Shown here piece after piece: positions 9,468-21,092 of a DNA stretch of 64,000 bases (its first letter is position 1; every line of letters begins with the position of its first letter). The stretch lies in NCBI GenBank assembly GCA_032622095.1, contig CP136068.1, positions 51,640,443-51,704,442 of the forward strand, in the 5' to 3' direction. The notes beneath the pieces are model-generated. The model was given only the letters and a program-made list of their open reading frames with translations, did not search any database and was not told the origin of the DNA. Made by a program: the position numbers and the translations under genes. Origin of the DNA: Siphonodentalium dalli (taxonomy: Eukaryota; Mollusca; Scaphopoda; Gadilida; Siphonodentaliidae).

Positions 9468-11393
9468 TACTCTAGTGATCCGAATAATAGTAGGGGTCGG
9501 AATAATAGTAGGGGGTGGAAAATTTGCCAAATTTTAATAATAGTAGGGGTCGGAATAATAGTAGGGGGTGGAAATGTCAATGAAAAAGGAGATCATTGAA
9601 GAACACTGATTTAATTATCAAATAAAAAGTTATAATAAACACTCCTCGACCCAGCACGGACAACGTCTGGTTCTTGCAGAACCTTTTCAATGTCATTGAT
9701 TTGAACGGAGAACACTGCGTCAACACTTTTATACGAAAAAAAATTTCTTTGGTCGGAATCGGTCCACCAACTACTCAATTGTGTTCTAATTAAAGAAACT
9801 TTCAAACGTGAGCCCCAGACGTTGATTAACTTCTTAGTTAATAACGCGTCAATTGTAAAAAAAAACACAGACATAACGCGTTGTCACCTTTGTTCGCCTC
9901 ACTGAACGATAAACAATACCCGCAGAGGGGGGTCTGTCTATTGCAATAGGGTCGCACGAATTGCAAAATAGCGACACGTGCGAGGATGGAGTTACTTCCC
10001 ATGGATCAAATCATTGATTATATTGCGATGCCAGACGGTTGCGCGAATTCTTTGAACGTATTCCGTTTCATGCATGCCATTTGATTAAAAACTACGAATA
10101 ATGCGATCATTCATGGAGTATGGGTGATCAAAATTAAATAATCGTAGGGGCTTGAATAAGAATCGTAGGGGGTGGATTTTTTCTCCAAAATTAACAATCG
10201 TACGGGTACGGTTATTCGGATTAGGGTTGCCACGACTATGAGTTTTCATAATCGACTAATCGGCAGCTATAATCGACGGTTAGTCGATTAATCGGTAATA
10301 TATGCGCCCTGTATTACATCCAGGTAAACAAGTGATAAATGCGAAATTACGATGACTTCTTTACATTTATTTTGAAGACAGTTATAAACTGTCGATGTTC
10401 CCTGTTTACACACTGTTTTATTGCATATACAACAAGGAATACCGGTACTCATGCCCTCATAGTCTCATTCGTCCCGATGTAGTTTTTAACAGGCCCTTAC
10501 TATTAAATACCGCCAAGTGCCCATATTGCCCATGTTTCTGGCAAAGTTAGAGCAAACTGCATACGAGTACGATGTGACAGTAACTGTGCAAAATTGCAAT
10601 AAGTAAAGCTAATCTCGATCGTGACTCCCAAGCCGCCGCTACGTATTTCGACAGATCACGTGCTTCACATTAATCGGTGAAATTGCGGCGAAATGCGTGC
10701 ACTTACAATGAAGTTAACGAGGACATAGGTAGACAGTGGGAGGTATTTGAGCTTTTGTGGGGGACCCTGGGGTGACAGGGATGCAGTCACAATTACTGCC
10801 GTGTATAACCTGGACATTCTCAATAAAGAATTGCAAGAAATAATGAAACAAATTAATAGTTTATATATACGTAACCCCTTGTCAAAGAACTCCCAAACAT
10901 TGGATTGTTTTCTTGAAGACATTTTTTTACAATGGCACCACATAAGAATACATGTAATGGTAATTATATGCAACCTTCCAAGGTCCGCCCACGGCCTAAC
11001 ACGCTGACAGATATTCCAACCAATAGCTGATCAGATTCACCCACACATCGGCGATAACTCTGTGAAAAGTCGGCGCAGACATCAAAGACAAACTGAAGGA
11101 TGCCGCCAGCCAGGCATGTACTGTGTGAACATGTCGCACACATAATTCTTTGAAGATGACCGCCAAACGTGGGCGGCGACATCAAAGGCAGGGGACACCG
11201 CAACGGAATAGTGCTTCATACGCGGTTAACAGTTACTTCCAGGCATGACATCGATACACATGTTACACAACCATACCCACCCCCCCTCGGGCGATTAGTC
11301 GACGAAAGTAAATAACCGTCGACTACCGCACCTGCCGAAGGTTAGTCGATTAATCGAATAATCGTGGCAAGCCTAATTCGGATCACTAGAGTA
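9468..11393. mobile_element. TA-flanked inverted-repeat element (outer, split by a hAT-like element)
   Basis: The outer ends read CTCTAGTGATCCGAATAA at 9470 and, inverted, TTATTCGGAT...CACTAGAG ending at 11391. TA flanks both sides (9468-9469 and 11392-11393), which suggests a Tc1/mariner-like non-autonomous element. Repeated AATAATAGTAGGGGTCGG / AGTAGGGGGTGG motifs lie just inside the left end (9481-9572), with related AATCGTAGGGG motifs near 10139-10206. A minus-strand 87-codon open frame at 9611-9874 has no recognisable domain. A 1154-bp hAT-like element is inserted in the right inverted repeat, and its 8-bp TSD is made of this element's own terminus. The outer element is therefore the older. 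Confidence 0.6.
10214..11383. mobile_element. hAT-like non-autonomous element, 1154 bp, 8-bp TSD
   Basis: The element at 10222-11375 starts TAGGGTTGCCACGACTAT and ends, inverted, ATAATCGTGGCAAGCCTA. The 8-bp duplication ATTCGGAT lies at 10214-10221 and 11376-11383. Subterminal regions carry repeated ATCGACTAATCG / GTCGATTAATCG motifs at both ends (10250-10295 and 11292-11358), which may be transposase-binding sites. No transposase is encoded; internal open frames (10665-10973, 10747-11007, 10964-11203) show no recognisable domain. TSD size and ends fit hAT. The element sits in the right arm of the older TA-flanked element. Confidence 0.75.
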
Positions 11394-11466
11394 AAGGGTC
11401 TAATTTCACAATATTTTTAACCAAAAAACAATTTGATTACATAGTATAATCCTTCATTAAAAAAAG

Positions 11467-11532
11467 ATAAATTTAAGGAAGAATTTCTAGATAAATTTAA
11501 GGAAGAATTTCTAGATAAATTTAAGGAAGAAT
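11467..11532. repeat. 24-bp tandem repeat, ~3 copies
   Basis: The unit ATAAATTTAAGGAAGAATTT followed by CTAG is repeated nearly three times, with the last copy incomplete. Confidence 0.85.
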
Positions 11533-11881
11533 TAGAATGTTAATGTGAGAAAGAGTAGCTTAAAATTGTGAAATGGAAGATGAGTTCAGTAATATTATAT
11601 CTGTCACACATCTACTCTTTGCTGGGAATGTCTTAGTCTAATTGGGTAATGGGTCCAGCCTATTAGCCTATTGGTGGGTGGGGAAATTGGGAATTATCTA
11701 AACAGTTGAAATTGGAACCATGCACTAAACTGAAAAATTATTTTAAAATTTTAACGTTGAACTGTCAGCAAAAGATGAAAGCCTACTTTTTGAGTAGTAG
11801 TCCAAATTTAAAGTAAATACTAAAATCGAGCAATCCAGCACTTGGGTAAATTTGAGACTCAAAATTTAGAGTTTAGTGTAC

Positions 11882-12313
11882 CTCATTCTGCATGGCCTCA
11901 TTTGCTATGGGAGACATACTCAGATTGAAGATCTCAAATGGTGAATATTGTGATGTATACCCATTGGGAACCTTGATTATGAAATGTGTCTTCTGCCAAT
12001 TTAGGGACAGTATTAACTCGGGTAAAATATCAAAACTATAAAAGTTGAGGAGGGCTATATCCCTCCTAGGAAAATCTAGGAGGGCTATTAATAGCCCTCC
12101 TGGATTTTCTAGACCGCCAGCCCTGGGGACTAAACTAAAAAAGAAATAGAATCTATGCGAAGAAATTTCTATAGAAATTTGATAATAATGAAACTTTGCA
12201 GAGAAGATGAGGCCCAAGCAGAATGAGCCCCCCCCCCCCCCCCCGAGGGTGAATTTAATGATGCTATGGTGGGCTAGCATCACTAAATTCACTCTCTGGG
12301 GACCTCATTTTGC
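11882..12313. mobile_element. Second full member of the palindromic MITE family
   Basis: The left end is CCTCATTCTGCATGGCCTCA near 11882. The right end is GATGAGGCCCAAGCAGAATG near 12207, followed by a poly-C run, GAGGGTGAATTTAATGATGC and an inverted copy ending GACCTCATTTTGC at 12313. The interior resembles 5620-5795 (GGTGAATATTG..CCCATTGGGAACCTTGAT). It also contains an unrelated palindrome at about 12050-12110 with GAAAATCTAGGAGGGCTAT arms. No coding capacity was seen. Confidence 0.55.
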
Positions 12314-13626
12314 AAATGACAGGCACTGTATTCTCAGGCCTGGTTATGTCTACATTATTAGGAAGGAACTGTTTTAATGTTGTTCTGACTGTTTTTTTTT
12401 CTGTGCATAAAACACTGCATAAAATGGTATAAAATGTCTAAAGATGTAAATGAATATTACACAAAACTCTGGCACAGCGTATTTTATTGGGTCCATATGT
12501 GAAGATATCTTGTATATCATTTAATATCAAGCATCCGTATTGCACTAAATAAGACTAAAAGTTCTAAAACATGGTTGTCCAGAAAATACTGCTGATGATT
12601 ATGAGTAAACAGTTAAAAATATTCAATTAAAGGAAGTAATAAATTCCATATAGATTAATAGATTTGAATGTTTCAACTCATCCACATATATCAAGCCGCC
12701 TAGTTAATTAAAAATGTCTTCAATTGGTAAATGACAAAAATTAAATTAGCAAGGACTTTGTTTTATCCTTGGAGAAAATGTGTCACCTGTCAACAGCTTA
12801 CCTGTGTTTACAGTAATTAGCCCAAACAACTGTGCTGAAGCCAAGGTGTGAGGGTGTTACTAAATGTTGGACAGATCTGATTGGGTGACAGGGTGTGAAG
12901 TAGTGTTTTCCATTCACTGTGATTGGTTGACACAGAGGTGTCCTCAGAAATACATGTAATGGGGCAGTTTGGCTCAATTGTTGGAGTGACAAGGTTAACC
13001 TATGTGGCAGAGGTCAGCAGAAATCTCCTCATAGTAAAAATTATGGATTACATGGTGAAGTACTCTTCTCAGATGTGGAATTGTGAGGTGGGGTGTTTAG
13101 CTGTGATGTGGATAACTTGTGGTGAAATTTAATAAATATGAGTGAACGAACGAGAGGTGTGATGCGGATGCTACTAAGTTGGTTCTGTGGTGAAATTTAG
13201 TCGAAATGGAGTGTACTAAAAAAATCCATGATGAAAAGACTGAAGGTAAGATGATATTACTGTGTATAGTTTTAATAATCTATAAAGTTTTATATTTTTG
13301 GGTGAGTTAATGTGTGTACAATATTCTCACAAGTGAATTGAGATCATGCCATGAATATGTACTATGCATGGAAGGCAGATCATATTCCAGCAGTACAAAA
13401 CTAGGGAACTTTATAACTGGAGAATTATATGGCGCATTAAGTGGCCTGGAACGTATACCGAAAGTGAGGGGAAAACCAGTGCTATAAAGGAGGCCACCGG
13501 CTCACGGAGAGATTCAGACAACTACGAGACTTCAACCAAACAAGATGTTTATTATATTTGCTGTTATTGATCTTTAATCTATTGCCATCTGATGTTTATT
13601 CTACGTGATAATTATTATATATTATA
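12314..13626. other. Unassigned AT-rich DNA
   Basis: No gene was recognised. Short open frames at 12798-12992 (-), 12923-13132 (+) and 13364-13570 (+) lack recognisable motifs and overlap on opposite strands. The phrase GTGGTGAAATTTA occurs twice (about 13120 and 13187), a weak local duplication. Confidence 0.3.
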
Positions 13627-14385
13627 CTAGCCGATGAGCCCGACGTTGTCCGGGCTATTCAAAAACCAAATTTCAAGTCGATAGCTCCACCCGTTTCCGA
13701 GCTCAAATTTCAAGTCGATAGCTCTACCCGTTCCCGAGATCTGGTCTGCGTCGCACGGGCTCGTCGACCGGATAAAATTCGTATCCGGGGCAAGATACAT
13801 TCGAAGTCGATAGCTCCACCCGTTTCCGAGATCTGGTCAGCGCATGCGCGAAGCTGGCGTCGCACGGGCTCGGCGACCCGATAAAATTTGTATCCGGGGC
13901 AAGATACATTCACATACCGGTACCAAATTTCAAGTCGATAGCTCCACCCGTTTCCGAGATCTCGTCTGCGCATGCGCGAAGCTGGCGTCGCACGGGCTCG
14001 GCGACCCGATAAAATTCGTATCCGGGGCAAGATACATTCACATACCAAATTTCAAGTCGATAGCTCCACCCGTTTCCGAGATCTCGCCTGCGCATGCGCG
14101 AAGCTGGCGTCGCACGGGCTCGGCGACCCGATAAAATTCGTATCCGGGGCAAGATACATTCACATACCAAATATCAAGTCGATAGCTCCACCCGTTTCCG
14201 AGATCCCGTCTGCGCATGCGCGAAGCGGGCGCCGCACGGGATCGCCAATACGACAACGTTCACCGCCTGGTCAAACTACACACACGTACCAAGTTTCGTC
14301 CCGATCGGTCGAGAATCGTAGATTTATATAAATGACAGACAAACAAACATACATACAGACAGAGGTCTTCAAAATATATATGAGA
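13627..14385 (-). mobile_element. Helitron-like (Helentron/pearl-type) non-autonomous element
   Basis: Read on the minus strand the element starts 5'-TCTCATATATATTTTGAAGA and ends in a short hairpin (AGCCCG / CGGGCT stem), then CATCGG and CTAG. These are the TC...hairpin-CTAG ends of Helitron-like elements. A degenerate GTCT microsatellite follows the 5' end (about 14333-14365). Then come about four core repeats with a 122-bp period, seen as CGCATGCGCG at 13841, 13969, 14091 and 14213. Core repeats plus a GTCT-type microsatellite and no TSD are typical of Helentron-associated elements such as bivalve 'pearl' repeats. There is no Rep/helicase, so it is non-autonomous. Open frames in the core are repeat artefacts. 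The related copy at 22060-22651 is in opposite orientation. Confidence 0.78.
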
Positions 14386-14700
14386 TTGTATGCTATTAAT
14401 ATGTATAGCGCCTAATTTATACAATAATACAAACATTCATTTTGATGATGACATATACTTAGCACATTATGTATTAGTTGTTTTGATATGGCACGTACAA
14501 AAGGGTTTAAAATAAATTGTAATTATTTCATACAAAAGGGTTTTAAATAAATTGTAATTATTTCATCTGGGTGAGATAATTTATGCTGGTATAGAGACTC
14601 TTAGTGTGGGCCAGCCAAAATTCACGCTACTGCCCAGCGGCGATAACCACGCCTGCCATAAATTGCCAGACTGAATTATAGCAGGTTAGACATCACACGC
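14386..14700. other. Unassigned DNA with a 36-bp direct duplication
   Basis: The phrase ACAAAAGGGTTTAAAATAAA then TTGTAATTATTTCAT occurs twice in tandem at 14496-14566. Nothing else was recognised. Confidence 0.4.
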
Positions 14701-14704
14701 CGAT

Positions 14705-14908
14705 ATGTCTGACAACAAGGAACGACGTGTTTCAAATTTGGTGGACTTACCACCAGATTTCGCTGGATTGTTCTTCAATTCGACTGGCACTTCATTGAAA
14801 TCGCGACAGCAAGGATACAAGTACTTTAGTGAAGGCTACATACATTCAGTTTCATGTTTATTTGCGACGACAAGCTCTTTATTGGGGCAAATTACCACCG
14901 AAGCGTGA
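14705..14908 (+). CDS. Unrecognised exon-like ORF, 67 aa
   Basis: An ATG-started open frame encodes MSDNKERRVSNLVDLPPDFA followed by a segment with GYKYFSEGYIHSVS. The composition looks protein-like rather than random, unlike its neighbours, and the codon usage is balanced. The GYKYF.EGYIH segment is faintly reminiscent of the start of SWIM-domain or recombinase-like proteins of invertebrate transposons, but that is a weak impression. No intron or downstream exon was identified. It could be a first exon, a relic, or chance. No function is assigned. Confidence 0.2.
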   Translation: MSDNKERRVSNLVDLPPDFAGLFFNSTGTSLKSRQQGYKYFSEGYIHSVSCLFATTSSLLGQITTEA

Positions 14909-16690
14909 TGAAAAATGAACCTGCACATGGCGTCGATTTTGAGATAAATTGTTCGATAATTTCGGATATTCACTGTTCTTGTAAAGGTGGATATGTAACA
15001 CATAATAAATATTCAATGTTATTATAATATATCTCTTCACAATAGACGCACGATCTATCAATTTATCGATGGTGTACCATACAATTTCCCTATTTCGATA
15101 AAAATTCGAGGACTTGTATGTTTTGATCCGTTGTAGTCAGTTTTTTGTACTTTTTCGAAGATGCACTATACTGGTATCAAAAAGTGTTCCATGTCATAAT
15201 TGATTGTTTTTTTTCTGGATAACTGATTGTTTTTTTCTGGATAATAGATGGGCAATATTGGATCCTATACTTGACTTATGAACGTGAACGTGTTGATCAT
15301 ATATGGAGATGGTTTTGTCATCGACCGCCTTCAACCTCTTTGACTAAACTATCTATCTATACGTACGTAGCAGCCCACCATCCTTCCAGATACACCAAAG
15401 CATCTGATATTTGTTTTTTTCTTTATTAACTCCTTAGTCACTAATTTAGAATTTGAAAATACCACACCTATACAGAAAATGGGGGCAATGTCATATACAT
15501 AGGTTCCAATACATACGGCATATATTGCTATAATAGTGTTTATATATGTCCTAGAATAATATAGGGACTGTTTGCCGTGTGTATGGAGCCTCTGTGTGTT
15601 GTAACTTGTAATAATTTTCCCACAATGACGTAGAGCATACCACCCTATTACCAAGAAGGGCGTTATGGAACAACATCTGTACAATATATAATAATCCTTT
15701 TATTTCAGACAAAAATAACGCCCTTATCCCTGCCACGTAGGTGTGCTTGGGCTATGTAAAAACGTGACTTATATATCTAAGGAATTAATAAAGACATTTA
15801 AATTAAAAAAAAAAAAATGTTATAATAACAATTAATAATCTTCATAATTGGCACATTACGCATATAGAACAAACATGTTTCAGTATATTGAGAAATTATT
15901 TTTCATATCACAGTTCCCTAATATTCCATTGGTCTGTCATAATGTTTGTGTATGTAAGTCCACGTATAAATGACATGAATACCATTTATTCACAAAATAT
16001 ACCAATAAATGCTGTATAATGTACCAAATCTAACCATCACAAGTCCGAAAGCTACCAGGAAGAGGCGCCCTAATCAGCCTGTATTAATCGACAACAGGTG
16101 AATTTAACAGGTGCTGTCATATACTTTGGCCATTTTAGTGTCCCTCTTTCCCCAACAAATCATCCCTTGGAGATTATAACACTATGTGGTCCATTATCTC
16201 AAATGTGTACATAGTTTGATTTGATAGTTTTAACTAATAAGCTTATCTAGCCCTTCCTAATCCCCTCATCATATTTCCATTTGTCACCTCTCTGGCTCAG
16301 CGTGACATTTCATAATTTACAAATCCAAAAAGCCCATAGAGCGAAGCTTTCGGATTCTGTTACTGTTATATTATTATATTGTGTCAACTTACATGAAACC
16401 AATACTCTTTTATACAAAACAAAATCAAAGCGACATAGAGTAAGCCGGTAAAAATGAGTATTTTTGTCTAACCGCCTGTTCGCAGAAGCGACCATTGCTC
16501 CAGGCTGTATAATGCAATTATCTCATTGGCTCACACAGCTAATTGCGGTAGGGTCAATTGCATTCAGGTGGGTGTAGTGTCTTTAGGATTAATTCAGTGA
16601 TATTATTGATTAATACAGGGACATAAGAAGAAGTATCAAGGATACAAACAGAGGAGCGAAGGTATTTTTCCTGGATTGTCCATACTATGC
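14909..16690. other. Unassigned AT-rich DNA
   Basis: No recognisable gene or transposon. The minus-strand open frames at 15349-15684 and 15551-15736 have no discernible domain. Confidence 0.3.
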
Positions 16691-17400
16691 ACCCAGCATA
16701 TGGAATAGAAAATTTGGAGTTGAGAGAGAAGATCGAGCTGGACAAAACAGTATTAGAGAAGATAGAAAAGCTAAACGAAGAACTGGTATACCTAAATACA
16801 GAAAAACCTAAAATCAGTCAGGTCTACACTACAAAATATAAAAAGAATCCGGAAAGTGAGATATAAAAATACAACAACGGACGGAATACTAGCAGGATTT
16901 TGTCAGACTGTGGTTACTAAGACTATATTCTTTCATCAGGAAAATTCACAACATAGGAGTGGAAACCAGCCAGCGTCGGGTGAGATAGAGATTGCTCTGT
17001 CCCCCAAATAACACAGAAGAAAACAGGAGGAGAGTAAACAGGTGAGATAGTGATTGCACTGCCTCCCTGTAGACGTGTATCTATATATAGAGAGAAGCTT
17101 TATTTTTTTCTGCACAACCGGGCGAGATAGAGATTGCTCTGTCCCCCCCCCCCAAAAAAAACACTGAAGAATGACAAGAGGAGCTAAAGGAACGGGAGCC
17201 AAAAGGTAGAAAAGCAGCCTAAGAAAATGCAACAACAAATTGCGGGACATGCAATAAACCTGTCTCAGAAAATGGAAAGGACTTGGGATTGGGGTGCCCA
17301 ATGTGCGAAATGTGGTTCCACAGTAAATGCCAGAACATGTTGAAGGAGATGTGGACCTTCCTCGTGTTCAGGTAAGGACTCCCCGTACAAAAGTGTCTGA
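16691..17400 (+). pseudogene. Decayed LINE ORF1 remnant with PHD-like zinc finger
   Basis: Around 16710-16870 the plus strand has a Lys/Glu-rich, coiled-coil-like reading frame (ELREKIELDKTVLEKIEK). At 17241-17339 a frame reads CGTCNKPVSENGKDLG, then GCPMCEMWFHSKCQNM. The Cys/His spacing (C-x2-C, then C-x2-C-x4-H-x2-C) is a PHD-type zinc finger. PHD fingers occur in ORF1 proteins of some CR1/L2-type LINEs, and RT remnants follow downstream on the same strand. Stops and frameshifts make it non-functional. The 5' limit is uncertain. Confidence 0.55.
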
Positions 17401-18100
17401 ATGATACCGATCCACAGCTGTTAATCAAATGTTCAAAAGTATTTTCGTGCGATTATTACCAGATATTATAGACCACTCAGCCATCGAGTGAGTCGTTTTT
17501 TCATTACCGATCATGCACGTCTCAGCATATTCGAAACAGACGCGCGTGGAACATCACTAATACATGAAGACGAGCATGCATGTCATTTTGATTGCCACTA
17601 CTTATTTTTCATGCATTTAACCAAATGACTCTTTCGACTCGGGCTTGATTACTACTATCCACATGATTAGCATTGCGTTTTAGCTTTAAAAAAGGTCTAG
17701 TTGTTAAAATTATCCTAAAAGCAAATCTGCTACGAGCACATCATTATAAAATCGCTGGTGCTGTAGACATATCATACCACTGCTATAGACATACCATATT
17801 TTCTTGCTATGACCTGCATATATGGTTAAACAAAATTATGGAAAATGTAGATACATGACTGGAAATGTTGTCTATTATATTAAGGGAATATCCACGGAAA
17901 TAGTAATGTATGCAAAGACTAGATTGTCTGGGCTGTTACCACAGAAATCATAATTTTATGTAAGAAATGCAAATTTTGCCACAATTTTTGGCCTATCTTC
18001 CCGGTAAAATAGGATTAAACTGCGTCCATGTTTAAAGAAGTTTGATGTACAGTTGGGTAAATTATAGCCACAAATAATACCACCACCGTCAACCACAAAT
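17401..18100. other. Unassigned DNA between LINE ORF1 and ORF2 remnants
   Basis: The N-terminal endonuclease part expected here is not recognisable; it has been deleted, replaced or decayed. No other gene was seen. Confidence 0.35.
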
Positions 18101-20685
18101 GAAGAAAATATGATCAGCGACATGAAGATAAAAAGCCCTCTTGGAAAAAGTGACCACTGCACCATCAAATTCAACTATAAATGCTATAGAGAGCAAAACA
18201 ACAGTATATGGAAGAAAAAATATATGAATCCGGGAACTACCAAAAGATGAAGGAAGATTTGAACTGTAAGGAAATTATGGCAGATTGTATGGAGGACATA
18301 TAAACACGCAGTGGAAAAGATTTTGCCTTATAATAGAGGATATAGTTGACAAGAATGTACCAGACAGGATTAAAGCGGGAAGAATTAAAAAAACGGATGC
18401 CACTGGATAAGAAGACACGAGAGGTTGTACTCAAAAAACACAGGGCATGGACTCGATATATAGAGAACACTGGACACAGGAGAACCACAACATTTATGCA
18501 AAATTCAGGAATCAGGCCAGAAGACTAACCAGACAGAAGTACCATGAGAAAGACATAGCCGACCAATCAAAGAAAAATCCAAAGAAATTTTGGTATTACG
18601 TTTACGAACAAAAACAAAGAAAGGAATCGCCAACCTACAGAAACTAGATGGAACAATCACCGCTAATGACAAAGAAATCAGAAGTACTTGCAGAATTCTT
18701 CTCCAGCGTATTCACAAGAGAACCACATGGGAAAATACCTGAGTTAGAACCCAGGATAAATGAACATCTTTTTGAGGACCTCGAGATAACAGAGGAACAT
18801 ACCAGGGTCAAACTGCCGATGCTAAATATAAATAAATCACAGGGACCAGATAACATATAATACACCCACGAATACTAAAAGAACTAGCAGAGGAATTGAG
18901 CAAGCCATTAACAATCATCTTTAATAACAGTCTGAGATTGGGAAAACTTCCTGACGATTGGAAAACAGCGAACATATCAGCGATATACAAGAAAGGAGAA
19001 AAGTCCCTAACGAACAACTACAGACCAGCGAGTCTAACATGTGTCACTTGCAAGGTATTGGAGACAATGATACGAGACAAAATCATGGATCACATGAACA
19101 ATAACAAGCTCCACAGCAAAAGTCAATATGGATTCACACTACAACTACTTAAAACACTAGAGAAATGGACAAAGTCCATGGATGAAGGTCTATAAACACA
19201 CGTTGTATACATTTCATGAAGGCATTTGACACGGTTCCCCACCAAAGACTGATGAAAAAGGCCATGAGCTACGGCATAAATGGAAACATGCTGTAATGGA
19301 TACAAGATTTTCTCAAGGACAGAAAACAGCGAGTTGTAGTGAATGGCGAAGTCTCTAAAAGCCACGACGTACTAAGCGGTATACCACAAGGAAGCGTCCT
19401 TGGGCCTATCCTGTTCGTCATTTACATAAATGACTTATCAACAACAGTGAAGTCTCAAGTAATGATGTTTGCTGACGACACCAACGAAATAAAAGAACAA
19501 AGTGACATTATAGCCCTACAAAGAGATCTGGATGATTTACAGATATGGTCAGACAAGTCGCTGCATGGCTGCTACGTTTCCACCCAGAACAATGAACGTT
19601 GGTAAACCGAGATACAATCCAGAATATAAAATGACTAACAACCAGGGGGATATTTGCCAACTAAAGATCGTGGAAGAAGAGAAAGACATTGGAGTAATCA
19701 CGGACAATATGCTCACGTTTGAAAATCATATCAATGAAAAGACAAAGAAAGGACAATCAGTAATGGGTGCCATCAGAAAATTGGTTCAAAATCCTTTACA
19801 CACTTAGATGAGAATACACTTGTGAAGCTATATAAAGGATTGGTCCGACCACATTTGGAATAATATGCATAGCCAGCATGGAAACCCCACCTACAAAACA
19901 CACATTGAACGATTAGAAGGAGTTCAGAGAAAGGCAACAAAATTAGCACCAGGGCTAAAAGACCTAGACTATGACAAAAGATTGGAGCGACTCAAAATTC
20001 CCACACTCCAATATAGAAGACATAGAGGTGACATGATAGAGTGTTATAAAATATTTAACACATATGACCAGGAAGTTGCAGACATACTAACTAGAAATAC
20101 TAACTAGAACTAGAGGACACAACTACAAATTATATATAGAGGGATCAACTTACAACACAAGAAAATATTCATTCAGCCAGAGAGTACCCTGCTGGACAAA
20201 ACAAGTGTCCATTGGCACCGCGGTGTATTTGCCGTTCAGCCGCGGTGTCAGAGTTTGTAACTGCAGTTGAGCACCGCGGCCGAACAGCATGTACACTACG
20301 GCCAAACGGCAAGTACATCTTGGCCGAAAGGCAACTACAACGCGACTGAATGGCATATGCGCCGTGGTTAGATTTCTGGTTTGTATTGTCTTTTTTCAGT
20401 TTAATGAACGTACACCGCATCATCTACACCATGGCTGAATGGCAAGTACACCGCAGCCCAACTGTAGTTAGCCGGTGCAGCTGCGGTGTAGTTGCATTTC
20501 GGCCGCGGTGGCAACGCTAACCACACCGCGGTTGAGTGGACACTTGTTTTGTCCAGCAGGGTAGTTGAAACATGGAACAACCTACCAGAAAAAGTTGAGT
20601 ATTCAGAAAAAATGAATTAATTCAAGAACAACCTGTACCACCATTGGGACAAGCAAGAGGTGAAGTACATGTACACCCGTACAAA
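18101..20685 (+). pseudogene. Decayed CR1/L2-like LINE ORF2 (endonuclease end + reverse transcriptase)
   Basis: Fragments in several frames reconstruct the order of a non-LTR ORF2. The endonuclease C-terminal motif GKSDHC is at about 18140. Then come a linker with KKNPKKFWYYV (about 18570), RT blocks LPDDWKTANISAIYKKG and NYRPASLTCVTCKVLE (about 18950-19070), SGIPQGSVLGPILF (19375) and catalytic FADD (19468-19479). The C-terminal segment contains LEGVQRKATKLAPGLKDLDY (about 19913) and RVVETWNNLPEKVE (across 20181-20600). Stops and frameshifts are frequent (for example after 18642 and 18857), so it is dead. The YRPASLTCV..KVLE signature suggests the CR1/L2 side of the Jockey superfamily. A MITE at 20187-20561 interrupts its last segment. 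Confidence 0.85.
20185..20563. mobile_element. TA-flanked MITE with perfect 25-bp TIRs, GC-rich core
   Basis: The 375-bp element at 20187-20561 has inverted ends CCCTGCTGGACAAAACAAGT followed by GTCCA, and their complement. A duplicated TA lies at 20185-20186 and 20562-20563. Removing the element restores the LINE reading AGAGTA|GTTGAAACATGG (RVVETW), so target and TSD are certain. The interior carries many CACCGCGG, GGCCGAA and GGCAAGTACA motifs in direct and inverted order, and is far more GC-rich than its surroundings. The TA TSD suggests a Tc1/mariner-like mobiliser; the CCCTG end is not the usual CAGT, so the superfamily is tentative. Confidence 0.85.
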
Positions 20686-21060
20686 AACTCCACATGTGAT
20701 CACAGTAGTTCTCAGGAGGAATCACAGTAGTTTCTCAGGAGAAATGTATTCAAATTAGACTGCTGGGTGAGAAATAAGGTAGTTCTCCTGTGAAATAAAT
20801 TTCTACCCTAAATCTAACATGAGAAATATTTCTCAGGAGAAATTTCACACATGAGTTTATGGTAGAATAGGGTAGAGAAATCTTAGAGGATTCTGGCCAC
20901 AATCTGATCAGAATATCTCGGGAATAATTCTAAGTCAGATTTCTCACATGAGAATATGGTAGAATAGGGTAGAAATTTCTTAATCATATTTCAATGGTGA
21001 GAATATGTTTATATATGTGGTAGAGAAATCTGATCTGATGTGTGCTGGAAAATTCAAATT
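20686..21060. repeat. Repeat region rich in TTTCTCAGGAGAAA palindromes
   Basis: Multiple CTCAGGAGAAAT and GAGAAATATTTCTCAGGAG palindromic phrases and GGTAGAATAGGGTAGA phrases occur. The same vocabulary recurs at 24416-24660 and 25960-26015, so this is one repeat family with scattered copies. Confidence 0.5.
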
Positions 21061-21092
21061 AATTTAATTTGCGCCAATTTTAAACCAACAGT

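Noticed and set aside
9611-9874. 87-codon minus-strand frame as a transposase piece
   Set aside because: No recognisable catalytic or DNA-binding motif; kept only as part of the surrounding element.
13710-14331. Open frames such as MREAGVARARRPDKIRIRGK as conserved proteins
   Set aside because: They arise from the 122-bp core repeats of the Helitron-like elements and appear in both orientations; no start, stop or codon pattern supports a gene.
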